From Desulfobacterales bacterium (GTDB lineage: Bacteria; Desulfobacterota; Desulfobacteria; Desulfobacterales; JAFDCJ01): a stretch of 35,940 nucleotides of DNA. The stretch lies in contig CP070771.1 in NCBI GenBank assembly GCA_020345785.1, positions 5,986,683-6,022,622 on the forward strand, given 5' to 3'. Below the pieces are notes generated by a model. That model searched no databases and had not been told where the DNA came from. It was given only the letters and a program-made list of their open reading frames with translations. Below are positions 22,941 to 30,990 of the stretch, piece after piece (positions within the stretch are counted from its first letter, which is position 1; every line of letters starts with the position of its first letter). The position numbers and the translations under genes were made by a program.

Positions 22941-23963
22941 TTGATTGGACAATTAAAAATTCGCAGGTCGGATAACCTGACCCTGTTTGTTATCATGATT
23001 GCTACGATTTTCGCCATGGCGATATTTTTACCGGATAAGTTCCTGACGATCGTCAACTTTCAATCCATGGCGAGCCAATTTCCGGAGTACGGTCTGCTTG
23101 CCTTGGGGATCATGCTGTCCATGATCACCGGCGGCATCGATCTTTCAGTTGTATCAATTGCCAATCTGAGCGGCGTAGCGGGGGCGATGGTGCTGGCAAG
23201 TCATGTCAACGCACAAGCGCTGGGAATTTCGCCGGGAACCATAATTTTTCTTGCCATCTTCGTCACCCTGGCTGTTTCCCTTATTTGCGGTTTAATCAAT
23301 GGGCTGGTCATAACGGCGGTCGGCGTGCCGGCCATCATCGCCACCCTGGGTACCAACGGCCTTTTTATTGGAATGGCCATTATCTTTACCGAAGGGCACG
23401 GCATTCGGGGATTCCCGGAAGAGTTTCTTTTCATCGGCAGCGGGGAAATACTGAAAATGCCGATGCCGTTGATTATTTTCATCGTCGTCGCAGCGTTCGT
23501 ATCCCTCATGCTGAGGAAGAGTTCTCAGGGCTTTAAGATGTACATGCTGGGTTCCAGCCCCCTGGTTACCAGATTTTCCGGCATCAATAACAGTATGGTG
23601 CTGATCAAGACCTATCTTTTATCGGGCCTTTTGGCCGGAATTTCGGCCATTATCATTATTTCGCGCGTAAACTCGATGAGACCGGGTTATGGATATGCTT
23701 ATCTGCTCTTAGGGGTATTAATCGCCCTTTTGGGCGGCACCAACCCGGAGGGCGGTCGCGGCAGTGTCCTGGGGTTGTGGATGGCCATCGTCATCCTGCA
23801 GGTTCTGCAAAGCGGACTGAATATTCTCGGCTATAACCCGTTTGTCAAAAAGTTTATCTGGGGCCTGATACTTATTCTGGTGATGGTCATTAACTTTTAC
23901 CAGGCCGATGGCCGGACCTGGAAACATCTGATCCAAAAATATATCAGAGGCGGGACATCTTAG
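22941..23963 (+). CDS. Sugar ABC transporter permease (RbsC type), second
   Basis: A 340-residue permease paralogous to the one just upstream. Segments include LALGIMLSMITGGIDLSVVS near 61-80, LINGLVITAVGVPAIIATLG near 116-135, GSSPLVTRFSGINNSMVLIK and LLLGVLIALLGGTNPEGGRG. GGIDLS and the GVPAIIATLGT block are typical. The open frame starts at a TTG at 22914, but TTG at 22941 has GGGAG six bases upstream and begins just before the charged LKIRRSDN cytoplasmic N-terminus, so it is preferred. This is the last gene of the plus-strand sugar operon. Two different permeases plus one double ATPase and one binding protein make a complete importer. Confidence 0.9.
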   Translation: MIGQLKIRRSDNLTLFVIMIATIFAMAIFLPDKFLTIVNFQSMASQFPEYGLLALGIMLSMITGGIDLSVVSIANLSGVAGAMVLASHVNAQALGISPGTIIFLAIFVTLAVSLICGLINGLVITAVGVPAIIATLGTNGLFIGMAIIFTEGHGIRGFPEEFLFIGSGEILKMPMPLIIFIVVAAFVSLMLRKSSQGFKMYMLGSSPLVTRFSGINNSMVLIKTYLLSGLLAGISAIIIISRVNSMRPGYGYAYLLLGVLIALLGGTNPEGGRGSVLGLWMAIVILQVLQSGLNILGYNPFVKKFIWGLILILVMVINFYQADGRTWKHLIQKYIRGGTS

Positions 23964-24129
23964 TGTCATATCCTTCTGGATTTCCAGATCCATTGAAGTA
24001 GACAAGTTTGCGATTTGGAATTTTGGTCATTGTGATTTGTTTGGGATTTGGAATTTGTTATTTGATATTTCCTAACTGCTGACACCTGAAACCTTCAGTT
24101 TCTGACAACATGTTGTTAGAACAAAGGAT

Positions 24130-25680
24130 CTAAGCGCCTAAATTGCTTGTCATCCTGTGCATCAATTCCGACAACTGCGCATAGGTATCCGTGTAGCAGT
24201 CGACAAAATACTGGTAATCCTTATGATTTTCCGGGTTGGGTTCAACCCGGTCCCGGATTCTGACCATATTGCGGGCGGCCTCATCGATTGAAGCATGCAG
24301 GCCTGAGACGACTGCCGCCAAAATTGCCGACCCCAGCAGCGGCGCATCCTGCACTTCAGGGATCTGAATCGGGATCCCGCTGACGTCGGAATGAATCTGC
24401 ATCCACAGCCGGCTGCGGGTTGCACCGCCGCAGGCAAATATCTCTGAGGCCTGGTAGCCGGCTTCGCGAAATTTGCGGAAGATAAACTCGGTGCCGTAGG
24501 CAATGCCCTCCATGATGGCCCTGAAAATGTGCTCCGGTTTGTGGCTTAACGAAAGTCCCCAGATCGCCCCTCTTAAATTGGGATCCACTAAAGGGGTGCG
24601 GTTTCCCTGAAATGAATCCAGTAAAATTAAACCTTCGGATCCCAGCGGTATCTTTTCTGCTTTTTGACCCATGAAATCATATAAGGACAGGTTTAGATCT
24701 TCGGCTTCTTTTTCATAACCCTTCAAAAAGTGCTGCTTAAACCATTGAAGAATCGATCCGGTTGAAATCTGGCCGCCTTCAACGGTGTGCAACCCGCGAA
24801 TGACCGAATTGGGGTAGGTTCCGAATATGCCTTTGCGGTGGAAGGCATGCTCGGACAGTCCCAGAAGCAGATGCGATGAGCCGGTGATGAACGCGATCCG
24901 TCCTGGTTTGACAACATTCAATCCGATTAATCCGACAAAAGCATCGGCGCCGCCCTGCGCAACAATGGTGCCGGCCTTCAGGCCTAAAGCGTCGGCGGCA
25001 GATTGCGTCAAAGGACCAATGGGTTCGGCCAGGTCCAATATTTTGCGGGGGAATTTGGCAATGAGATCTTCAAGTTCGATCTCCTCGTAAAAGCTTTCCG
25101 GAAAGCCATCCGCTTGATCATCATAGTACCAGCGAATGGATGCATTGTTGATGCTGCCGACATAGTCGCCTGTCAACCGGTAGTTCATGTAATCGAGATA
25201 TTCGCAGATCGCCTTTGAATTTTGATAAACCGCGGGTTCGTGTCGCTTAACCCACAACGCTTTGCAGGGCATCCATTCCGCCGACACGTTGCCGAAACCA
25301 TTGTACTTTAAGGCCGGATGTCCGCTGTCGGCAATGAATTTTGCTTCTTGACTGGCACGCACATCCATCCACAAAAGGGCTCTTCTAAGCGGCTGCATGT
25401 TTTGATCAAGTAAGACAACGGTACAGCAGGTTGCATCCAAGCCGATACCTTTGATGCTTTCCGGCGGAATTTTAGTTTCGTTCAACAGCCTGTTGGTTGC
25501 CGCGCAAAGAGACCGCCACCATTCCTCAGGGTCCTGTTCTGCCCTGCCGGGCTGCGGAAAATAGGTTTGGTAAGGTTCATGATCTGTGGCGATGATATTG
25601 CCGTTTAAATCGAAAAGCGCGACCCGAATGGATTCTGTGCCGCCGTCGATGCCGATCACGTAATCTTCTCCAGCACTCAT
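24130..25680 (-). CDS. FGGY-family carbohydrate kinase (pentulose/ribulokinase-like)
   Basis: A 516-residue sugar kinase, convergent with the ABC operon. The N-terminal phosphate-binding motif is VIGIDGGTESIRVALFDL (DGGT at 11-14). Others are GIGLDATCCTVVLLD near 83-97, LLWMDVRASQEA, IVAQGGADAFVGLIGL, GSEGLILLDSFQGNRTPLVD, the helix IMEGIAYGTEFIFRKF, and IFACGGATRSRLWMQIHSDV for adenine binding. DGGTES and QGNRTP place it in the D-ribulokinase/pentulose kinase branch, different from the xylulokinase-like enzyme at 13343. ATG at 25680 is preferred over an open frame from 25713, because the domain begins here and GGGGTGAG lies just upstream. It probably phosphorylates the imported sugar or a derived ketose. 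The exact substrate is not evident. Confidence 0.9.
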   Translation of the reverse strand: MSAGEDYVIGIDGGTESIRVALFDLNGNIIATDHEPYQTYFPQPGRAEQDPEEWWRSLCAATNRLLNETKIPPESIKGIGLDATCCTVVLLDQNMQPLRRALLWMDVRASQEAKFIADSGHPALKYNGFGNVSAEWMPCKALWVKRHEPAVYQNSKAICEYLDYMNYRLTGDYVGSINNASIRWYYDDQADGFPESFYEEIELEDLIAKFPRKILDLAEPIGPLTQSAADALGLKAGTIVAQGGADAFVGLIGLNVVKPGRIAFITGSSHLLLGLSEHAFHRKGIFGTYPNSVIRGLHTVEGGQISTGSILQWFKQHFLKGYEKEAEDLNLSLYDFMGQKAEKIPLGSEGLILLDSFQGNRTPLVDPNLRGAIWGLSLSHKPEHIFRAIMEGIAYGTEFIFRKFREAGYQASEIFACGGATRSRLWMQIHSDVSGIPIQIPEVQDAPLLGSAILAAVVSGLHASIDEAARNMVRIRDRVEPNPENHKDYQYFVDCYTDTYAQLSELMHRMTSNLGA

Positions 25681-25860
25681 CTTTCTCACCCCTTGTTTTT
25701 TTAATAATTGCAATGGATTTCACAAAATCACGGAGAGTTTGAATTGTCTTCCAATCAATAGACAGATTGGACTGACTTTGTCAAGATTGGGCAGCCAGGG
25801 TTTTTGTGAAGAAGATAACAGGTACTTTATGCTTTTGTTAGTTTCTTTTCCACTGTCCTG

Positions 25861-25992
25861 ATGTCCCGAACTGCCCTTGACGGCTTCCCCTTGGACGATT
25901 TTGAAAAGGATTTTATGCTCGATTTGATCCGACGCTACGCGGCATTGTATTTTGTTGAGATTTTAGGATTCTGTCTGATGGTCAACCCCTTC
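25861..25992 (+). pseudogene. Fragment of a second Y1 (IS200-like) transposase
   Basis: The frame reads MSRTALDGFPLDDFEKDFML, then DLIRRYAALYFVEILGFCLM followed by VNPF. This is the N-terminal part of a REP-associated Y1 transposase, where FCLMGNHFHLLV would normally follow. Here the HUH motif NHFH has become NPFS and similarity ends. It is of a different subfamily from the relic at 8084-8688. The open frame continues to 26052 without further similarity. Confidence 0.65.
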
Positions 25993-26052
25993 AGCGGGCC
26001 CTGGGCCATGCCGGCCCAGCCGAATAGTAGGCCTCCGGAAAGACGCTTTTGA

Positions 26053-26378
26053 GGGCGCCGAGGCAATCTCATGCTTCCGAGAACTCATTTTCCGCAGCGA
26101 TAATAGCGGCATCCCTTGCTCAGCCACCTTGGTGCTGATTTAAGAAAGGAGGGTGAACGCTGGCGTTTTTTGTTTTCTAACCCTCCGGTTGCCGACAGCG
26201 TTCTGATCGCCAATCGAAGGGTGACCAGCAGGTTAGCCGCATAAGACCTTGCGCCTAAACATGACCATCATCTCGAAGTTAAAGTCCTGTGAAATTATTT
26301 GGCGATTTAACCAGACGAGGATGAGGCACACCAGTATAGAACGACCACATTCAAACAGGCAAAATTCAGGAAAATTAT
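26053..26378. other. Intergenic region, nothing recognised
   Basis: Apart from a weak inverted repeat (ggagggt at about 26154 and accctcc at about 26191), no gene, known repeat or RNA was seen. It may include further degraded remains of the adjacent transposase. Confidence 0.35.
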
Positions 26379-26405
26379 TTGACATGAATTAATTATCAAT
26401 ATAAG
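26379..26405 (+). promoter_or_regulatory. Possible sigma-70 promoter of the TRAP operon
   Basis: TTGACA (26379-26384) and TATAAG (26400-26405) are 15 bases apart, slightly short. The leader before dctP would be about 350 bases and would contain a dispersed repeat at 26538-26575. A second TTGACA at 26519 lacks a good -10. Confidence 0.4.
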
Positions 26406-26537
26406 GGGGAAATGGATAGCTTCACAAATATCTTCACCACGCGTCTCGATTATCACGGGTATGAGACTGTTTTTTAATCTTGTGCTGGTCTAATTCCCGG
26501 CAGCCCGCTGCGATTAAATTGACATAAACCTCTGAGA

Positions 26538-26575
26538 ATACCCCGTCCGTCTGCGGCGGAGATGGTTTATTTAAG
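26538..26575. repeat. Dispersed ccccgtccg repeat, copy 1
   Basis: The segment starting ataccccgtccg, with a middle ctgcggcggaga and an end tttatttaag, is a diverged version of 32479-32516 in the same orientation. The first two thirds can fold as a short hairpin. Both copies lie in debris regions bordering the TRAP cluster. Confidence 0.55.
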
Positions 26576-26762
26576 CAGATTTACACTTTGATTTCGAAAA
26601 AATTTAGCGATGGGCTAAATTCAGGGGACGTCATATACCATTTGAAGCATAAATGGCAGGCGTTAATAACCTTATTTGGCTGTAATTTGGAGCCTAAGAC
26701 CCATTTGAGTAAATTTTGGGTTACTAAAAGGCAGCCAAGCAGCTTAAAGCAAGGAGGTGATG

Positions 26763-27803
26763 ATGAAAAGGAATTCTTCAAGTTTGTGGATAATTGGAAT
26801 GGTGATTTGTCTACTGGCGGTGGGTAGTATAGGCAGTTCCGTCCAAGCTGCTGATCAGGTTCAAAAATGGAACGTTCAAGCCATTTTCCCGTCTGGCAGT
26901 TCTCTTTATAAAGAATTCGTCAATTTTACCGAAAATGTCAAGGTAATGACCGGCGGGCGCCTTGTCATCACGCCACATCCGGTAGGGGCTATCGTTGGGT
27001 ATAAGGAAATGCACTCCGCACTAAAGACTGGCGTGCTTCAAGGCTACTACTCTGCACCCACCTTCCAAAGCGGCAAAGAGCCAGCCTTCTCGATCATATG
27101 TGATCTGCCTGGTGGTTACGAAAACGTTATGCAGTTTGACACCTGGGTATACCAAAAGGGAGGTATAGACTTCCTCCGCGAGGCCCAGGCTAAGTTTGGC
27201 TACTACGCCGTTGGAGCAATCTTCTACGGCCGGGAGGTCATGCCTTCCAAAGTTCCTATTCGTTCCATGAATGATATGAAGGGCAAGAAGGTGCGTGCAC
27301 CAGAGGGAATAATCGCCATGCTTATGACCGCTTTAGGAGCGTCAACCGTATCGATACCCGGTTCGGAGGTTTACTCGGCGCTTGACAAGGGCGTTATTGA
27401 GGCCACAGACTGGGGAACCCGATCCATGAACAACCAGATGGGGTTCTACGAAGTCTGTAAATATTCTATTGAGCCAGGCTTCCACTCCATGTCGCTTCTC
27501 GAATTCACTGTCTCTCAGAAGGCTTGGGATAATTTACCGCAAGATGTTCAGCAGATCGTTGAGGTCGCGACCAGAGCCTGGTCTTGGGCTGCAGTAACCC
27601 GTATTATGAAGGAAGACGCGGAGGCAGGCTTCGAATTAAAGAAGCTGGGAGTGGAGATTATTTCTTTCCCCGAAGAAGATTACCAGAAAATACGTGATAT
27701 TTCCAGAGGGCTGTGGGAAGAGTGGGCCGGGAAAAGCGAACTTTCCAGAAAAGTGGTGGATTCGCACATCGCCTGGTGTAAGGAGCTTGGACTCCTCGAG
27801 TAG
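26763..27803 (+). CDS. TRAP transporter solute-binding protein (DctP family)
   Basis: A 346-residue periplasmic receptor of a TRAP transporter. Residues up to about 30 are a signal peptide ending GSSVQAAD. The DctP fold is shown by QAIFPSGSSLYKEFVNFTEN, MTGGRLVITPHPVGAIVGYK, the domain-spanning RSMNDMKGKKVRAPEG near 170-185 (its Arg usually holds the ligand carboxylate) and GSEVYSALDKGVIEATDWG. Start choice: AGGAGG at 26752-26757 makes ATG at 26763 best, although GTG at 26757 is in frame. It precedes the DctQ and DctM genes. The ligand is normally an organic acid. The downstream amidohydrolase-type genes suggest a cyclic or N-substituted amino acid, which is inference. Confidence 0.94.
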   Translation: MKRNSSSLWIIGMVICLLAVGSIGSSVQAADQVQKWNVQAIFPSGSSLYKEFVNFTENVKVMTGGRLVITPHPVGAIVGYKEMHSALKTGVLQGYYSAPTFQSGKEPAFSIICDLPGGYENVMQFDTWVYQKGGIDFLREAQAKFGYYAVGAIFYGREVMPSKVPIRSMNDMKGKKVRAPEGIIAMLMTALGASTVSIPGSEVYSALDKGVIEATDWGTRSMNNQMGFYEVCKYSIEPGFHSMSLLEFTVSQKAWDNLPQDVQQIVEVATRAWSWAAVTRIMKEDAEAGFELKKLGVEIISFPEEDYQKIRDISRGLWEEWAGKSELSRKVVDSHIAWCKELGLLE

Positions 27804-27831
27804 ACCGATCAAGCATGGTCCAGCTCAAGCT

Positions 27832-27857
27832 GGGGAAAGGGCCACGGTCCTTTCCCC
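27832..27857 (+). promoter_or_regulatory. Stem-loop between dctP and dctQ
   Basis: A perfect 9-bp stem (GGGGAAAGG/CCTTTCCCC) with an eight-base loop starts 28 bases after the dctP stop and ends five bases before the likely dctQ start at 27863. There is no T-run. It could stabilise dctP mRNA and limit dctQ translation. Confidence 0.6.
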
Positions 27858-27862
27858 CAATA

Positions 27863-28381
27863 ATGGTGCATCGCGTGCGGAAAATATTTCTGATTATTGA
27901 TACGATAAATGACCACTTCGGAAATGTTATCGCCTATCTCAATGTGGCCGTGGTGGGCATTGTCTGCATTGAAATCGTTGCCCGTTATGTCTTCAACATG
28001 CCGACGGATTGGGCGAGCGAGGGCATGGTCATACTCAGCGGGTTTATGTACGTCCTGGCCGGTGGCTACGCTCAACTCTACAAGCGCCATGTCAGAATTG
28101 ATCTCTTGTATTCACGGCTTGGCGAGAAGGGGCAGGCGGTTTGTGATGCTGCGGCCTTCATTTTTTTCTGTTTTTTTATGTACGCACTGATCTGGCATGG
28201 CTATCTGTTCGCTCTGGAGTCGGTCCAGCTAAGGGAGACTTCAGGAACCCCCTGGGATCCGATCGTCTATCCCATAAAATGCGCTGTGCCTGTAGGAGCT
28301 GCTTTGGTCTGGTTGCAAATGACTGCCGACGTTGTACGCAAAGTATATAACGCCTTCAAGAATGAGGAAGACAGGGGATGA
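27863..28381 (+). CDS. TRAP transporter small permease (DctQ family)
   Basis: A 172-residue integral membrane protein with four hydrophobic segments, as expected for the small DctQ subunit. Landmarks are VAVVGIVCIEIVARYVFNMP (first segments), WASEGMVILSGFMYVLAGGY, the loop YKRHVRIDLLYSRL (matching the family's HVRVDLLYxxL) and the end WLQMTADVVRKVY. An open frame extends to an ATG at 27815. That extra stretch has no ribosome-binding site, does not resemble DctQ and runs through a strong hairpin, so ATG at 27863 is preferred although its ribosome-binding site is also weak. The stop overlaps the next start (ATGA), indicating translational coupling with dctM. Confidence 0.88.
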   Translation: MVHRVRKIFLIIDTINDHFGNVIAYLNVAVVGIVCIEIVARYVFNMPTDWASEGMVILSGFMYVLAGGYAQLYKRHVRIDLLYSRLGEKGQAVCDAAAFIFFCFFMYALIWHGYLFALESVQLRETSGTPWDPIVYPIKCAVPVGAALVWLQMTADVVRKVYNAFKNEEDRG

Positions 28382-29691
28382 GCATCGGCCTGTTGTCTCT
28401 TCTGCTTATCCTTGGTATCATCTTCCTGCTCCTGCTTGGTCTGCCTCTGGCCTTCACCACCGGTTCGGTGGCGACCTTGGCCACCCTCTTTCTTTTTGGA
28501 CCCGACGCTTTGTATCTAATTGTCGCCAGAGTCTATGACATGATGGGAAATTATGTTCTGGTGGCAGTTCCCCTTTTTATTTTTATGGCAAACATGATGG
28601 AGCGGGCCGGGGTGGCTGAACAGATGTATACCGCCATTCACATATGGTCCGGACGTCTTCCGGGGGGGCTGGCTATCGGAACCATAATCGCCTGCTGTCT
28701 GATGGCTGCAATGGTTGGAATCGTTGGCGCCGAAGTTGTGACCTTGGGCCTGATTGCCGTGCCCACCATGCTCAAAAGGGGATATCATAAGGACATAGCT
28801 CTTGGTTCAGTCTGTGCAGGCGGAGGGCTCTCCACACTGATTCCACCCAGTGTCGTGTTTATCGTTTACGCTATGGCCGCCGGAGTTTCGGTGGGCAAAC
28901 TCTTTATCGCTGGCATCGGACCGGGGCTCCTTTTAGCTCTCTTGTATATTATGTACATACTCGGCCGTTGTCTTATCAACCCTCAGCTCGCCCCACCGGC
29001 ACCTTTAGAAGAACGTGAATTATCATTTAAGCAGAAGAGTCGTTACTTAACGGGGCTCATTTTGCCTTTTTTGATTGCGGGAGGCGTTCTGGGATCCATA
29101 TATGCCGGGATAGCCACACCGACCGAGGCTGCAGGTGTAGGATGTGTCGGGGCCACGGTGGCATGCCTGGTCAATCGCCGACTGGATTGGCTTGCCGTCA
29201 AACATGTTCTTTTTAACACCCTGCGTGTTTCAGCCATGTGCTATTGGCTGATCTTTGGCGCTCAAACCATCATAGGCATTTACAACATGGCCGGGGGGGC
29301 TACTTTTGTTAAAACGACTTTGACCAGTTTAGCTGTGGGGCCCATGGGCGTCATAATCATTATGCAGCTCATTTTGGTTTTTCTGGGATGCTTTATCGAC
29401 TTTATCGGCATTTTGCTTTTAACCATGCCCTTGTTTGTGCCGATCGTAGTCGAACTGGGCTATGATCCTATCTGGTTCGGCGTTCTGTTCTGTCTTAACA
29501 TGCAATTTTCATACATCACCCCACCTTTCGGCCCTTCGGCCTTCTACCTGAAGGGTGTGGTCAGCGACGACATCACCATAACAGAAATATACCGTTCTGT
29601 TTTACCTTACGTGGTTCTGATCGTTATCGCCCTGGGGCTGGTTATGGTTTTTCCAAAAATCGCCTTGTGGCTTCCAAGCCACCTCGGGTAA
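28378..29691 (+). CDS. TRAP transporter large permease (DctM family)
   Basis: A 437-residue large permease with about eleven to twelve membrane segments, full length for DctM. Typical segments are FLLLLGLPLAFTTGSVATL near 17-35, VAVPLFIFMANMMERAGVAE, GGLSTLIPPSVVFIVYAMAA near 144-163, GIATPTEAAGVGCVGA near 244-259, and GCFIDFIGILLLTMPLFVP near 337-355, followed by NMQFSYITPPFGPSAFYLKG. The IPPS and TPPFG segments are hallmark elements of the Na+-dependent transport path. The start overlaps the dctQ stop. With DctP and DctQ it forms a complete secondary uptake system driven by an ion gradient. Confidence 0.94.
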   Translation: MSIGLLSLLLILGIIFLLLLGLPLAFTTGSVATLATLFLFGPDALYLIVARVYDMMGNYVLVAVPLFIFMANMMERAGVAEQMYTAIHIWSGRLPGGLAIGTIIACCLMAAMVGIVGAEVVTLGLIAVPTMLKRGYHKDIALGSVCAGGGLSTLIPPSVVFIVYAMAAGVSVGKLFIAGIGPGLLLALLYIMYILGRCLINPQLAPPAPLEERELSFKQKSRYLTGLILPFLIAGGVLGSIYAGIATPTEAAGVGCVGATVACLVNRRLDWLAVKHVLFNTLRVSAMCYWLIFGAQTIIGIYNMAGGATFVKTTLTSLAVGPMGVIIIMQLILVFLGCFIDFIGILLLTMPLFVPIVVELGYDPIWFGVLFCLNMQFSYITPPFGPSAFYLKGVVSDDITITEIYRSVLPYVVLIVIALGLVMVFPKIALWLPSHLG

Positions 29692-29808
29692 GGAGATGTA
29701 ATCGTGCGCTAGAATACTAAGGAATACAGGAATCAATCAATTTCAAATCAAAGTTCCGTCAGGCTCATTATTTATGGGGGGAACACCTAAAAGAAAGGAA
29801 TTATCGTA

Positions 29809-30294
29809 ATGAAAGAAATACCTTGTGAATTACAGGGCCAAGCTCTTGCCGTGTTGAACGCCATGACTGGCAGGGCTGAGTACCTCTATCACATCCTCAT
29901 GGCCATGGAAGAAGCCGGCGTGAAAAATCCGGATGAGATATTGAAAAAAGCGATTTACCGTGTCGGGCAAACTTGGGGTGAAAAGCTCGGCGAATGTGAA
30001 AATCCATCCGTCTTCTGGAACAAACTGGTTGGAAGTGATGACATGCGGCAAATCCTGAAACTCGATTGGGTTCGCGATGAGGGCGACGAGGTGGAGTTGC
30101 ATTTTCACCGCTGTCCCCTGGTCTTTGGATGGGAAAGGATGGGGCTTGAACCCGAGATGGTTGAAAGGCTCTGCAAAATTGCCCATCAGGTGGACTACGG
30201 TAACGTCGAGTCCTTCGGCTTCGAGTTAGATATGGACCCGGGTCTTGGCTGCGGTAAAGAACGCTGCACCCTTGTAGTCCGCAAAAAAGAATGA
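29809..30294 (+). CDS. Probable ATC hydrolase family protein, short form
   Basis: A 161-residue protein that I place, less firmly than its neighbour, with the L-2-amino-thiazoline-4-carboxylate (ATC) hydrolase family. The C-terminal half has the order expected for the group: ELHFHRCPLVFGWERMGLEP near 98-117, ERLCKIAHQVDYGNVESFGF near 121-140, and DPGLGCGKERCTLVVRKK at the end, with conserved-looking Cys residues in CPLV, GCG and RCT. The start has AAAGGA upstream. It follows dctM by 117 bases and precedes the clear ATC hydrolase family gene. The two could be subunits or act in sequence. Another possibility is a 4-vinyl-reductase-like or unrelated helical domain. Confidence 0.6.
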   Translation: MKEIPCELQGQALAVLNAMTGRAEYLYHILMAMEEAGVKNPDEILKKAIYRVGQTWGEKLGECENPSVFWNKLVGSDDMRQILKLDWVRDEGDEVELHFHRCPLVFGWERMGLEPEMVERLCKIAHQVDYGNVESFGFELDMDPGLGCGKERCTLVVRKKE

Positions 30295-30295
30295 C

Positions 30296-30330
30296 GTCCG
30301 GTCTTTAAATTTAATACATAAAAACCGGAC
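30296..30330 (+). promoter_or_regulatory. Inverted repeat between the two ATC hydrolase-like genes
   Basis: Arms GTCCGGT and ACCGGAC enclose about 21 AT-rich bases directly after the stop at 30294. The remaining 170 bases to the next gene hold nothing recognised. It may be a weak mRNA 3' structure. Confidence 0.35.
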
Positions 30331-30500
30331 CCGTGTCGGTAGGCCGAAGCTGTTTTCCATAGATCCCGAAGCAAGCAACTCGTCTAAAATAATTGCATCC
30401 TGTTTAATATTGTCAGTGCGGTTGAAATTAGAGCAGCCGTTTCGGACGGGCAAGTTATGGCGGACGTTTGTCCCTGCTTTTAGGCATACAAGGAGATTCG

Positions 30501-30968
30501 ATGACTAGAGCGAAGATAAGTCTTATTGAACAACGCGTCATAGAGGCGCAGGCTATAGTACCTTTGATAATTGCTTTTGGTGAAAAGGTGGGCCTAGAGC
30601 AGGCCATAGCCATTGTTCAACGCAACAATGAGGAAACAAGCAGGGAATATGGTCGTCGTTGCGCTGCTAACTTGGGTTCAAATAGTATGTCAGACCTGAT
30701 CAGCGAGGTTGCCTCATGGGGAGAAGGGGGTGTCTTGGAAGAAGTGGTACTGGAACGGGATGAAAGGACCTACGCTTTCAACGTCACTGGCTGTCTTTAC
30801 GCTGAGCGATACGATGCTTTGGGAGTTCGAGAGTTTGGCTATTGTCTTTCGTGCTGCCGCGATAATCCTTTTGTTGAAGGTTTCAACCCCAAAATTAAGT
30901 TTAAACGGACACAAACCATCATGGAGGGCGCTCCTTATTGCGACTTCCGATACACGTTGGAAGATTAG
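30501..30968 (+). CDS. L-2-amino-thiazoline-4-carboxylate hydrolase family protein
   Basis: A 155-residue protein of the ATC hydrolase family. The conserved C-terminal part is clear: FNVTGCLYAERYDALGV near 93-109, EFGYCLSCCRDNPFVEGFNP near 111-130 and KRTQTIMEGAPYCDFRYTL near 134-152. Characterised members (the AtcB type of Pseudomonas) open the thiazoline ring of L-ATC to N-carbamoyl-L-cysteine on the way to L-cysteine. Many relatives are uncharacterised. ATG at 30501 has AAGGAGA upstream and is preferred over an upstream frame start at 30468. It lies 22 bases before the M19-like gene and downstream of the TRAP genes, consistent with hydrolysis of an imported cyclic amide or thiazoline. Confidence 0.85.
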   Translation: MTRAKISLIEQRVIEAQAIVPLIIAFGEKVGLEQAIAIVQRNNEETSREYGRRCAANLGSNSMSDLISEVASWGEGGVLEEVVLERDERTYAFNVTGCLYAERYDALGVREFGYCLSCCRDNPFVEGFNPKIKFKRTQTIMEGAPYCDFRYTLED

Positions 30969-30990
30969 ATTATGCGCCGGAGGTAGGAAA

